Source: Heterobasidion occidentale (Eukaryota > Basidiomycota > Agaricomycetes > Russulales > Bondarzewiaceae). From it: a DNA stretch of 64,000 bases. Of this stretch, positions 23,223 to 35,192 are shown in pieces. The stretch covers positions 310,001 through 374,000 of the forward strand of contig JBCAQO010000006.1 in assembly GCA_039111635.1 (NCBI GenBank). Reading direction: 5' to 3'. How positions within the stretch are numbered: the stretch's first letter is position 1; each line of letters begins with the position of its first letter. The notes under the pieces are model-generated. The model saw nothing but the letters and a program-made list of their open reading frames with translations. It made no database searches and was not told the DNA's origin. The position numbers were made by a program, and so were the translations under genes.

Positions 23223-24563
23223 CCGAGGCTAAGTTGTTTTGCCCTTCACAGTTGATGTTGGGCTACAAGTACGTTTCCCAATTTTATTTGTATGCAGGCT
23301 TTCGCAGAGATGTATGAATATGCCTATGGTCCCTCGTCCCCGAATGAAAAATGATGAATATACTTAAAGCAGAGTCAATTGCGAAGATCGTGGAGATTCA
23401 GATTTGAGTGAAAGCCTTACCGGCGGCGCGATACCTTCCACCGGTTGTCCAACGCCTCATCATGCGAATCTCCTCATCATGGACCGCGTGGAATATTTGA
23501 TAGATATTGAAGGAAGAAATATTCGGGTTGGACCGTCCTTACGTGCTGAACATGATCAGGGCAGGCTTCGAACATTATGAGAAGCGCAGGTAAGCTTTTC
23601 AGAGAACAATGAATGTGCCTTCAGCGAGATTCCCTCGTAGAGGAGATAATTGGACGTGCTACGATCGAGGCTCGAGAGTTATAAGGCCTGCGCCGTGTAT
23701 AGTAGCTGAAGGCCAGAGTCTACGACACCGCACTGCAATAAGTAGGCCAACAAGGTGACCTCTCATCTGGGCATACAAATTCGTTAAGAGCACGTACTTA
23801 GATATCCGATATCTGCGCATGAGCAACTCGTCGACCGCAAAAGACTGCGTGATAGACCAAAACAGGGACACTTCGAAAATTCCAGGGCGCGCTGCGGATG
23901 TGCTATGGACAAACTCTTAATGTCATGTTGTGATTGAGTGTATCGCAAACATCGCGCTAGGGAAGCAATGCAAAGGTCTGGAACAGAATTTTGCAGCACT
24001 AACCCTGGAGAAGATGCCGAGGGGGGATGATAGCGAGATGAAGATGCATGATAACCACCTTTACTGAATCCTTGTTCATTGGATGGCTGTAGAATCTAGG
24101 AGTTGCTCTCGACGAGAAAGTGGGTGCATTGGACACCCTTCTACTTGACACAGCTACTCCGAAAATTGTGCTGAAAGTGCGTTCCCGAGGCAAATAAAAA
24201 CACGAAAATTCTCACGAACACAGAGAGATGAAGTGTATAGCAAGGGCTGGCTGTGATAGTGAAGACCAAGGATCGCTGGAAGAGTAACTGGAGTCCAACT
24301 CATCCCGATTTGGAAATGCCGGCGAGCTCTTCGCTTGCTCAGAGCGGGCCAAGCGGGCCGTGCTCTCGTCTTCTACTTCACCACAACCTCATCGCCTTTC
24401 GAGTAATGACGGGCCGTTGCAAGAATATATCCTCGTTAAGCTCATGATCGTAGTCGTCAGAAGACCCTTGGGAAGGGGACAAAGAACCCTGCTGACTTGA
24501 CTAAAACAGTATAAGATCTTGTGAGTATGCTCGTTGAGCTGTCGTATCATAGCCGCCAAAGAG
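23223..24563. other. Intergenic, O-methyltransferase to carboxylesterase
   Basis: About 1.3 kb with several short open frames but no recognisable domain, signal or intron pattern. Nothing supported. Confidence 0.5.
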
Positions 24564-26934
24564 ATGATGGGCACACTCGCTGTATTCATCTGCTCTGAAT
24601 TGTTGATTTTTGCTTATGCTTTCTCCCCTGTATCAGCGGCGACATCTCTTCTTGGCCCAATAGTTGATCTGGGCTATGCTGCATATGCAGGAAATACGAC
24701 ATCGCCTGCTGGTGAATTGAATGGTAGTGTGACCTTCTTCGGCGGTATACCATATGCACAACCACCTTTGGGTGAACTCCGCTTTCGAGCCCCTCAGGTA
24801 CTGGACGAGACGATACTGGGGCATGGGACGAACACCACCGTTATCGACGCAAGGAACTTTGCGCCCCCATGCATTCAGCAGCCCGCAAAAGTTGGGGTCG
24901 GCTCTGAAGGTGAGTAGACCATCAGTATGCTCGGCGCGTGTACCAACCCAGAGCGCCCACGTATTATAGACTGCTTAAAGCTGAATATATGGAAGCCAAC
25001 TAGCGCAACTGCAAAATCCCAGCTACCCGTCGTAGTGTACATCTACGGAGGCGGGTTCTATGTTGGTGTAAGGCTAGCTTGGCAATTGGTCTTTCGTGAG
25101 GACTTCTGTGACTTATTCTGTGCACAATCCTACAGGGCCCTGAAGGTTATCCTTTGTACGATTGGGTAGCCCAGCACCCGGACATCGTAGGAGTGGGGAT
25201 ATCCTACCGGTTGAACGTGCTCGGTTTCCTGTCAGGTCCTGCTGTTGCCGAACACGGCGATCTCAATACTGGCCTTCTTGACCAACGCGCTGCACTAGAA
25301 TGGGTGCAACATCACATCGGTAAATTTGGGGGTGATCCCGAGCGTGTCACGATCATGGGCGAGAGTGCTGGAGGCGCGAGTGTCATCATGCAGACAGTTG
25401 CGTATGGAGGCAAGTCAACAATGTTGGTTTCTCAAAATCGTCTGACCATCATTGGGGGAAAGGTGCGAGGCCCGTGCCTTTCAAACAAGCCATATTTCAC
25501 TCCATAGGGTATGACCCCATGTTGATTCCTCTTTCTCCTCTAGCGGAGGAACTATACCGTAAATTTCCACTAATTGGTTGCGATATTGCAATGGGCTTCA
25601 ACTGATTGATTTATCAGAAAAATTCTCATCCGCTGCAGGGTGCCTTAATTCAAATGACAATGCTCTTGGATGCTTGAGGGCCGCTTCAATTGGTGAGATT
25701 TTAGTCAAAGTCATCGCGGCCACCAATGAAGATTCATAATTTTCCTTCATTTTAGAGTCTATTGTTGCCGGAATCAATGTTATCGGGAACGGCGATATCG
25801 GCCCTACAGTGGACGGCACATTCCTTCCCGACTTGCCTTCGCACCTGCTTCGTGATGGACGCTTCAACGCCGTCGATATTCTCGCAGGGCATTGCACAAA
25901 CGACGGACGTACTTTCGCTAATGGCCAGCCATCTCAGTTTATCATTGATGCGGACATCACAAGACTTACTTTCAATACCCGCTGGCCGTACGTTGTGCGT
26001 GCGACGATAGCCACGCGTCTATCACACAGACCGTATATTGATAGGATGCTTTGCAGACGAACCGCACCTTAGAGACTGTATTCGACTTCTATCCTAAGGT
26101 CAATGCGACAGGCAGTCCGTTTTCTACCGAATACGACCGCGCTTGGACAATTGCAGGGGATGTCGTTTTCACTTGTATGTGCGTCTGGATCCGCCTCATT
26201 CTAACATGGTCTCAACTGCTCATACTTGTTCCATCTATCAGGGATCAATACATAGCCGACAGAATGCTTTCGAAAGGGGCGAAGAACGTCTATACATTTA
26301 GGTATACTTGAATAAGTCACTGCTTGAGGGGACCCACTACCTCACCTCACCTTAGGTGGAATACACCAGATCCTATCTTGCTGGCTGCGAGACCATATCT
26401 CGGTGTGATGCACACGTCCGACCTGTACTACCTGTTTGATGGTAAGCAACGCTATGCCGGTATCTGTGAGCTACTCTCTTACATCTTTTTACCTTGCAGG
26501 CACAAAGTAGGCATGCTACTTGTTCTCTAGGCCTATTCGTGCTCAATAGCGCCGCACAGTTCTGCAGCTGACGCGGTATTCACATTCACGCCTTTCAATC
26601 AGGTACGTTGACCCATCGTTCTGCTCTGTTGCAACGGCTCCCTTGAACAGGTTTGAATATCTGTCACGCGCAGTCCGAGGCTCTTCTCAACAGAGAAGCC
26701 ATAGCCTACTGGACGTCGTTCATATCCACAGGCAAGCCATCAAGCGCCAAGCTGCCTGCATCCCCGTCCTGGGAAGCTTTCACTGGCTCCGAGAAAGCAT
26801 CCCGTTTCCGCATGACGCTTACGCTAGGCGACGACAACGCCACGAAATCGGCCATCGAACAAGTGTCCCAATTTGAGGTGGATCGATGTGCGTTCTGGAT
26901 GCAGGCCGACATCACTTCTCAAACCAGGTTGTAG
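24564..26934 (+). CDS. Secreted type-B carboxylesterase
   Basis: Twelve exons join in frame to 567 residues: 24564..24909, 24970..25067, 25136..25409, 25463..25558, 25618..25692, 25756..25991, 26057..26178, 26242..26301, 26356..26441, 26500..26506, 26560..26602, 26674..26934. A signal peptide (about residues 1-27) is followed by GGIPYAQPPLGELRFRAPQ, the oxyanion-hole region YIYGGGFYVG, the nucleophile elbow TIMGESAGGASV, the acid segment AGHCTNDGRTF and the histidine segment GVMHTSDLYYLF. It is an alpha/beta hydrolase that should cleave carboxylic esters outside the cell or in the secretory path. The third intron (25410..25462) has a GC donor (GCAAGT), and a 7 nt exon is needed to give FDGTNSAADAVFTFTPFN. 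All phases agree, so the gene is intact. Confidence 0.86.
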
Positions 26935-27413
26935 TCTGCGGGTGGCGCGCTAGACATGCATGAGGGAGCTTGAGCTCTCGGATTTGATTTGCATCATCTT
27001 CCCACCAGCGTCTGTACGCGCATCGAAGTGTATGGCTTAGGCTATCGCCTTGCGCGCCTCTGTCCTGCGTTCTCTTGACCCATTGGCAGACAATCAAGCT
27101 CAGCACATCCCTCTAGCAATCTTCGACGTCAGTCAGGCAACAGAACCTTCAGGAGACGTAAATCAAAACAGATGTTAAGACGGCCAAATATCGATGACAT
27201 TGGAGAGAAGCTGCCATCGTGATACGATCATGTGTAGCCCAAAGAAAGGTCGCGGTGCCTCCAACCGGTTGGTGCGGGAAACAGTGCATCGCCTGAGCCG
27301 ATTTTTTCCCGGGAGGAGGATCTCATGACTCTGTTTGAGAGATCTCTGAAAGGGACATCTCGCAACATAAGGCGTATAAGGTTTTTATTCACTCTCCTAT
27401 CGAGTCCAAAGGC
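26935..27413. other. 3' region between convergent esterase and GNAT genes
   Basis: No gene seen; both 3' UTRs should lie here. Confidence 0.5.
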
Positions 27414-28331
27414 CTATTGATCGTTGGCCGAAAGAACCCACATGGAGAAACCTCCCACAGCGCTTTCATACTGTTCCGGACCGTGTCTCACCTGCCACCC
27501 CATTTTCTTGTAGATCGAAACCTACATCATCGTCAGCATCATTCGGGCAAAAGGTCAGCAACAGATACTTGCATTGATTTCTGTCGCAGTTTCGAGGCAG
27601 AGAACCTTGTTGTCTACCTTTGCCTGGTGCATACGACGTATCAGTGCCGTCGTACAGGATCGTGGTTCTTGAGACGTACTTTCTCGAGAATCGGTGCCGT
27701 GACTGCCTTTGCAAGACCTTGATTCTGATGCTTGGGGTGTGTACCAAGGAGCTGTAGATGCCAGCCGTTGACCTTGGTCCCTTCTCCGAGGGCTGTGACG
27801 CACATGGCACCGTACTTGGACAAAAACTTATGCACAACCCGAGGCAATCTAAACACCATAAAAACCAATGGGCGGTGTGTACGTACGTATTCTGTCCACC
27901 ACCGCGTCAACTCAGTGGGGAAGGCAGCGAACATAGCATTGAAGCCTGACTCTCCTTGATCTGTACTGCGAAGGGCCGAGGTCAACCTGCTTTTCGATTT
28001 TGAAGCGACGTGAGACTCACCTATCGAGAAGGCCTCGACCTGGGCCGTACCAAGCCGCAACGGCAGCGAAGTCATTGTCTCCGTGACTGGCTACCCATAT
28101 CTGCCCCGCGACCGCGGCCGCGGCAAGGGTTGCTCTCTGAAAGAGGAGGTTCTGGGACTTGTCACCCCCGATACAGCAGAACGTGAAGACATCGTTTTCA
28201 AATGCTGCAGCAAGCGTCTCGGCAGCTTTATCAAGCTCTTCCGCTAGATCGAGGTCAGACCATCGTTGTATGATAATCGCACATAACCTACAGGAGGGAT
28301 CGACAAGCTGGCGAACAGAGATCTGGGACAT
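27414..28331 (-). CDS. GNAT-family N-acetyltransferase
   Basis: Exons 28331..28021, 27965..27680, 27623..27573 and 27521..27414 give 251 residues. WHLQLLGTHPKHQNQGLAKA contains the acetyl-CoA pyrophosphate-binding Q-x-x-G-x-A motif; CLETATEINVSIYKKMGWQV is motif B as in fungal GNAT proteins that follow a VAAWYGPGR-type N-terminal half. The acceptor substrate is unknown. The last intron (27522..27572) has GC-AG borders with the consensus GCAAGT donor, without which the C-terminal motif is lost. A TATA box lies 55 bp upstream of the start. Confidence 0.82.
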
Positions 28332-28738
28332 CACGTACGAAATGCAGAAAAGTGAAGATGGGATCAAGGGGGGTCGAGAGCGTCATATTTATACAGAACG
28401 CCTTAGAGTATGCGTCTACGCAACAGGTGATCGTATCTTCAAAATCCCCGCTAGCAAGCCGCCCAATACGCATGCACCCTGATGAAGCGTTGATACGCGA
28501 GCGCCCAATGAAGCGCCAAGGCACACCCCTTTCATGCGCCTCCTTGATGGGAGCATACAATCATCTCGCCCATCGGCAATGGGCGTATGGTGTCGCGGAT
28601 CGTGTCTCGCACCTGGTACCCTTCGGTGTGTCAAGTTCAGATAATTGCTAGCTCCTCGCCGTTTAGATTGTTAAGGTGATATCTAACTACAGCAGAAACC
28701 TTAGAAGACGAACTACCGAGCAGGCTGCCGAGCCATCC
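28332..28738. other. Intergenic between GNAT and F-box genes
   Basis: Contains the GNAT promoter and the F-box 3' side. No other gene seen. Confidence 0.5.
28386..28394 (-). promoter_or_regulatory. TATA box of GNAT gene
   Basis: GTATAAATA on the minus strand, about 55 bp before the ATG at 28331. Confidence 0.45.
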
Positions 28739-30385
28739 CTATAACGGTGTCATCGTTGGTTTGGATGGGATGCATAAACATGAGGACGACTTACTAGAGT
28801 GATACATATGACGCCAATAAGCTTGCCTTTTCAGCGAGCACCATACGTCCAATCGCAACCCTTCTTTCCAATATTTCAACAAAGCAGTGTACCAGCCGCG
28901 CGATATCGTCTCCACGATGTGTAAATCGAAGTGCACCAGCCTCATCCCAGTCAGCTGTACGACCTTCCCCTCAGCTCGGGCATTCGGAGGGAGTGACCAG
29001 CGTGAATGAATCATACGCGCAAAGCTGATGCAAAATTCGGGATTGGACACCTTGACTAGCCACTGATACATCACGTCCAGGTGCACGTCTTTTTCGGCTG
29101 GAAGCGGGTCACCAGTAAACGTGATCTGGCGTGTCGCAGTACCAGGAACACCGAGAGATCCAGCTACACCAGGAGACGCATCGAACGAGAGCGGTAGACA
29201 AGGGAGCACTGCAGTATAGTCACAACCGTCTAGATCGCGAGATGGAGGCACACAACAAATGTCTGTGAGGCGGAGGTTCTGTCCAGCTTGTACGCGACCT
29301 TGAGAGTCATAGTGGATCGTGAGTGCATTTAAAACAAGTGGAGTGAGATCCTTGTCCTGAATATCGAGAGTATCGAGATTTGGGACCCGCTGAAGGACGC
29401 GCACAAGGTCTGTATCAAGTAGGGCATACATATTTAGCCATAGTGTGTTGATTTGACCACCGTTTAGATCAAGGAAGCTCAAGATGCTCGTGATGATTTG
29501 TTCATAAGGAGACAAGGCGTCGTCGGCGCTCCTGTATCCATAAGCTATGAACCTGAATTCATCGAGGCGCGGCACCACAAGCGTATGCATGAAAGACCCT
29601 ACGCTCTCCGGCATATCAGCCTCGAGCGAAAACCGCATAAGCCGAGGGAGCATGATAGGAACTCTTGATGTGAGGAAGGGTTCATCAGGGAAGAGCCTGA
29701 ACGTGAGATTGAGAGACTCGAGGCAAACGCATGCCTGCAAGTTTTCACAATCTGCGACATCATATCCGGGGGGCAGCTCACCGTCTCACAAACGATCGTA
29801 AGGTTTGTGAGGTTTGCCCAAGGAAGCGCCCAAGCCCATGCCATGTCGTCCTTGATAGTGACTCTGCGCAGATGTGGTGCGGACACGAAAGATGTCATGA
29901 ACGGGGAGATCACATCGCTGATCTTGTTGCTTATGCCTTCATACGAAAACTCCCTGAGCAGTGCCATCGAGCCTACTGGGGGTAGTGCCTCGACCTTAAC
30001 AACCCCCAAGAATAGCCGCACCGACTCCCACCGATGACTCTCTCTGTGCAACAACGTCGCGTATTTGGGAGCAAAAGCAGGAAACTGTCCGCTGATCCGC
30101 AAAGTGATCGAGAGTGGGATGGAACCTGACAATGAGAGCCAAAAGGGAACCTGTTTGAGGAGGGAATTGCGTTGGGATCGAGTAGGTGGGAGATCGGGAA
30201 GGGACATTCGAGACCACAAACGTGGGTCAGACAAAGCGACATCGCGCCAGTAGCTACAAATACGGGTGAGAAGGACAGGGGTGATCTGGATGGATGCGAG
30301 GTAGAAACCCCGACTCCCATTGAAGTTCAAGGCTGTTCAAGAAAATTTCGGACAGGACCTCAGGAGGAAAGCGCAGAGTGTTCAT
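28739..30385 (-). CDS. F-box and leucine-rich protein, copy 1
   Basis: Begins MNTLRFPPEVLSEIFLNSLE, an F-box core that binds SKP1, continues LLTRICSYWRDVALSDPRLW, then a long leucine-rich region (ALPWANLTNLTIV, VPNLDTLDIQ) and the conserved end HFDLHIVETISRGWY with LDVWCSLKRQAYWR. It should be a substrate receptor of an SCF ubiquitin ligase; the target is unknown. Closest relative in the window is copy 4 at 44834. Two frame changes break it: an extra or missing C in the CCCC run near 30278..30281, and a missing T near 29750 (ATTGTGAAAAC where QICENLQACV needs ATTTGT). Both sit in homopolymers. With them resolved it is about 545 residues without introns. Confidence 0.75.
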
Positions 30386-31516
30386 GATTTTTGGGAAAGA
30401 TAAGATGCTCGCGCGAAATGGATGCGTTTGAGTGATTTGGTGTGCTATTGGTGATGTAAATGTGAATATGATATCGAAGAACATAAGAATTGCGACGCAC
30501 AAGATCGATAGCGAGATGACAGCGGCCGACGGAGGAATGGAAAAGATCCCTGTTTATATAGCGTGATTGGGCTTGATTTGAGTAAGCGAGGCAATCAGTG
30601 CATATGGGATGCATGCTTTGTGGGCATGTCAGTATACAAAGAAGCAAGAAACAATGAACCTTGTAAATGTGAAGTACGTGCTGTCGTTAATTCGTTTATT
30701 GAGCTTCTGATCGCGGCGGACCGCACGCCTAGACGGAAGGTCATCTCAGCACAATGGGAATTTAGTGCACGCCCCATTGGCTGCGAAGACAAAGACGAGT
30801 CTTCTTGACCATGCCGCGCGCGCTGTCGTCTGATGGATTTGCGTTCCCACTGGTCTCCCAAGATCTGAACTTGGTGAGGTTCTCCTCTGCAATTGGGCCG
30901 CCAACGACATGTCCTTCGCGCATCGAGCGACATCACTTCGGATAGATGAAGATCTAGACGACTACATGTACAAGGACCTGCTATCCTTGTACTAGAAATG
31001 GTCACAATTTCAGTGATCTCGTTGTCAATTGCCGCTGACGATCCACTGCTATGAAGATAATTGACGTACCTGGTGAAGTATATCAAAACTTTGTGATCCT
31101 GATTTTTTCAGAATTTTCAGATGAGCCGAAAACGACCGAAGCGGTAACAAAGGCAGTAAAGGACAAAACAAGGTTGCCGAATGCAGGTGGGTGCACGCGA
31201 CTCCGTGAGACGGCATGCCGAATTGCCGAGATGATCCCATTCATCATTCATTGATAGACATCGTTGGACGATGCAGTAAGTCTCCTTGGACGTCGCCTGC
31301 TGTCATCCTCTGTTTTTTTCCTTCATTCACTACTCCAGGCATTGGTCGCATTGCAACAAAACTCAAAAAGTGACGAATAAATGCAAGTACAAAAAAGCGA
31401 AGACGAAACAGACGATCCCTCAGTTGAAGGGATATATACCATGGACCTGTGCTACTCAATAGTTTGCAAAAAATTTCTTTGGTGATTAAATCTCAATACA
31501 TAGAATAGGGAACATA
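30386..31516. other. Intergenic, F-box copy 1 to MFS transporter 1
   Basis: Contains the F-box promoter and the transporter 3' side. A minus-strand open frame of 163 codons at 30595..31086 has no recognisable features and is not called. Confidence 0.5.
30551..30560 (-). promoter_or_regulatory. TATA box of F-box copy 1
   Basis: TATATAAACA on the minus strand about 165 bp before the ATG at 30385. Confidence 0.45.
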
Positions 31517-33964
31517 TTAATCGTTAGCGCGTTTACTAGAAGCCCGGATCTGGTTTCCCCATCTATTTGGCGACAAAGACAATGAGTGATTCGAAAATGA
31601 TGGACATGGTGCTGAGTTACGCACTTGAAGAATACGAAGGGGATGGCCATCATGCCTGTTGAGACAAGAGCAAGAAGGGTTGAAGCCCAGCGTGGGTTCA
31701 TGCCATCGTACATCTGAGGCAAACCAATCAACACAAATTTACGTGGGTTCTTGTGTACCATAACACCAACCTGAACTACGAACATGGGCACCGACGCGCC
31801 TGCCATGGACCGTAAAAAGGTCTTCGCCGCCACTGCAGAGGCTACATATTTTGGGAACGAGTCGATGATATACGAGTTAGCAGAGATCTGTACGGACAAC
31901 ATAGTATCAATTGAAGGTCTCTGTTCACATAGACAAATACGTACATATATCAACACCATGGCGGATCCAAACGGAACGCCGCTCATCATTGGGCCCACCC
32001 AACTGACATTCTCATAGCTTGTCCATGCAAAGATGAAGAGAGAGACAGGCAACAGCAGACATCCCGCCATCCTGAATTTATCATCTTCAATAGCTCAAAT
32101 GGGATGCATTTGAGGTATATGGAAAAGAGGACGTACATTGGCGGGAGACGTGCTTCGGGACCGTGTGTAGGATACAGCCGTGTGTACAACCCATTCCAGT
32201 ATCGCATGCTCAAAATTGAAAAGAAGATGCCGACGAGAATCGAAAGGAAAGTTAAGCCCGTTTGGCCGGCATCAAAGTGATGTAAGCCTTCAAACACGAT
32301 TGGAAAGGCCTGGGCTTGGTATGTGAGCAACGATTGAAGGCCACAGATGCAACAGAACTCACGAAGAAAAACAGATATAGAAGCATATAAACTAGGCTTA
32401 AATAAAGCGACATGAAAATCAGGATCGGTTCCGTCATCAACATTTCTGCAGGTGACAATACATGAATCAGAGCGTGCAGCTTGAAAAAGAAGTAGAAATG
32501 AGCCTCACCGAACGGCCGGATCAATGCCGATCGGATGCGAGTCGACATGGTCACACCTTCCTCAGCAATCTCAGACGCCGTTCTGAGATTAGCACTGGAT
32601 GTTTCTCTTCGAAGCTTTTCAGCACGCCGACGTAATAATCTGACCAAAGGTGAGAGACCAAAAATCTATAAGAGTGACGAACAAACTTACACCACAGCGA
32701 ATGTTTCAGGGATTGTAAACGTCAAACCCCATGTGATGCCAACAAATATGAGAAGAACATAGTATATCCACCGCCAGCCGACTGTCTCACCAATGAAACC
32801 TCCTATCACAGGGCCTGTAGAACGATAAAGTCAGTCGCTTGCGATATTCTTTCAGAAATCCTCGGATACCTAAGATTGGCCTATGACATGAAACACGTCA
32901 ATCAATCATGAGAATGTAGATATAAGACGGCATATACCCTATGAAGATGACTGCAGAAAACAAAGCCATTGGTGTTCCTCGTTCCTCTGCAAAACATAGT
33001 GCGGTGAATACACGAAACGAATGTTACCGCAACGAGATACGCACCGAGGTTCCAGACATCTGCCACGCTGTATCATACAAAAAATAATGAGCACAAGTCA
33101 TCTACTTGAATGTTTTCGTTGTACATACCTCCCACCGACCTGAAAAGAGGGGCGATGAGTTGCTTAGCATGATATGAACGAAGGCCAATTCTGCTCACAT
33201 TGGTCATTGGCGCTGAGGCCGCTAATCCTGCTAAAGCTCTACCAACCAGTAGCGTGGCAGAGTTCTTCGCAACCGCCGATGGTATCGTAAACACTGCACC
33301 ACGACCTTGAGCGCCGCATCGAATCGACTATCGAATACGATACATACCTGTATACAATCCCATGGAAATAATATAAATCGGCCTTCGACCGAACATCTCA
33401 GACATGGGCGCATAGACCAGCGGCTTCAAACGCAATCCTTCAGCTTAACCGAGACGGCTGGTGATGAGGCGACGACTGTACTTACTCCAATTCCAAAACC
33501 AACAACGAAGAGCGTCACCGCCAGGTTCCCGACAATCTCAGACATCCTAAGTTCTTCTGCGGGGCCAGGCAGGTCGCCGGTGATGATGGCGGAGCCCAGC
33601 GCGACGGCAAGGCAGAGAGAAGAGACGGTAAGCGTGATATACCTGATGACGAGATCAATGAGATGCAAGCCCGAGATGAGATGTAAACGATCGCGTATCC
33701 GCACCATTTCTTGGCCTTGCTAAAATTGCGAGGGTTCTCGGGATCGTCGTCCTCCCAATCAACTACGTCCGATTTCTCTTTACCCTTCTCAAGGTCCGTG
33801 CGGTTCACTGTGAGGGTCGAGGACGAAGGACGCAGCCCAGCGCCCAAAGAATGGCGACCTGGATTGGGGGAATGTGGGGCCGCATCGATGTCTACGTCCG
33901 GAACGACGGCAGGCAGCGCGACTTCGAAGTTATGCTCGTGGTCAGGATGGTGAAACGTAGACAT
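31517..33964 (-). CDS. MFS transporter 1 (DHA1 drug:H+ antiporter type)
   Basis: The N-terminal cytosolic arm starts MSTFHHPDHEHNFEVALPAV and carries DWEDDDPENPRNFSKAKKW, the segment before helix 1 in polyamine and drug antiporters. Helix 2 to 3 holds PLVYAPMSEMFGRRPIYIIS (motif A), and VGRALAGLAASAPMTNVGGS is helix 4. Twelve helices are expected, with a central loop LLRRRAEKLRRET. The last exon ends FKWGNQIRASSKRAND. Many introns of 50-80 bp, GT-AG; middle borders are approximate. It should export small molecules at the plasma membrane by proton exchange. It is paralogous to the next gene and in the same orientation, a tandem duplication. Confidence 0.82.
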
Positions 33965-35192
33965 GGCTTTGGCGTGAAGCTCCACAGAAGAATCGTCCAG
34001 AATGGGTAAGGATGCGCCCGAGAAGAGAGCCAGATGGGGGATTTTGAGAAGCCTGGAAGCATCCTGCGTTGCACGTCGAGCAATTTATCTACGCGCGGCG
34101 GGTCATGGATGAGCACCCTGCTGGAGCCCATTGCTTGGCATGCATGTCTTCTCCAGCACTGCGCTCATGCTACGGATCATGGAATCACAGACCGGCAGAG
34201 GAAGGTGCAAAAGGGCGAGCCTGATCGGGGAATGAGGATGAAAGCGCTCCAGCCGTAGTACTCAAAGCTGGGAGCATGGCGGCAAGCAGCCGGATCGGCC
34301 GTGCTCAAGTCCTAATCACTCGAAAACAAAATCATCGTAAGATTTCCTGCGAGCAGAAAGCGGCACCAGCTGCTCACCTCGCGACTCTCAACGATCAGCG
34401 TATTCTCTCGCGCCGCCCGACTCGATGCCCCGCAAGCCCTGATATAAACCCACACTACACGATCCTAGAGTTCTGCCCAGCAGCATCTACAAAGACACCG
34501 ACTCAAAATCAGCATGTATGCAGCAAATAAAGCTTCAAGATGACGTGCCGAACGACCTGCCCCAACTCCCGGCGGCCTCGGGATACCAAACGCTGCCGTA
34601 GGCACCACCTGCCGAAACGCCAACCCCGCGGTACCTCATCCTCTCGAGTGCGTGCTCATGCTATCCACAAGACCTAAGACGTCCGAACAAGCAATGGTGT
34701 AGATTCAGGAGGCTCGTTGGCGGTTGCGGTCGATATCGCTCGCATGGGTGCTGCTGGATGATGGGATGTTGTAGGTTATCGGAGTCTGAAATGATGCCGG
34801 TACAAGCAAGCTCGCGTACCTCGAATGGGACTCTGGAGCCCGGAAGAGCCCGGACCGATAGACGTGGTGTCCGAAATTGTATCTCTATATTAGAGGGTAC
34901 ACGAAGGCTGGTGTACTCAAGTAAGAAGAGTGCTGTCTAGCTCTAAATACGAAACTATGTACGTATCAATACAAGTGAGGTAGATGCAAGTGGAAGAATG
35001 GAAAACTATATGCATGAATGAGATCGAAGAGAAGGAGATCTAGAGTAGTTCAGGGTATGCATGTGCCCGTCTACCGAACCTCTATCACAAGAAGAAGGAA
35101 AAAAAATCGCATCCAAATCCCGAGCCCAAATTTTCCCCGACCGAAACGCCAAATGGCACCTGCGATTATTAAATGAGAAAAAAAACCCCCGA
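33965..35192. other. Intergenic between tandem MFS transporters
   Basis: Holds the promoter of transporter 1. On the plus strand a TATAAA at about 34441 precedes a short ATG-led frame of 27 codons (34518..34601), noted as a finding only. Confidence 0.45.

Noticed and set aside
30595..31086. Minus-strand open frame of 163 codons
   Set aside because: Composition is not protein-like over its length, no motif, no intron pattern; likely chance.
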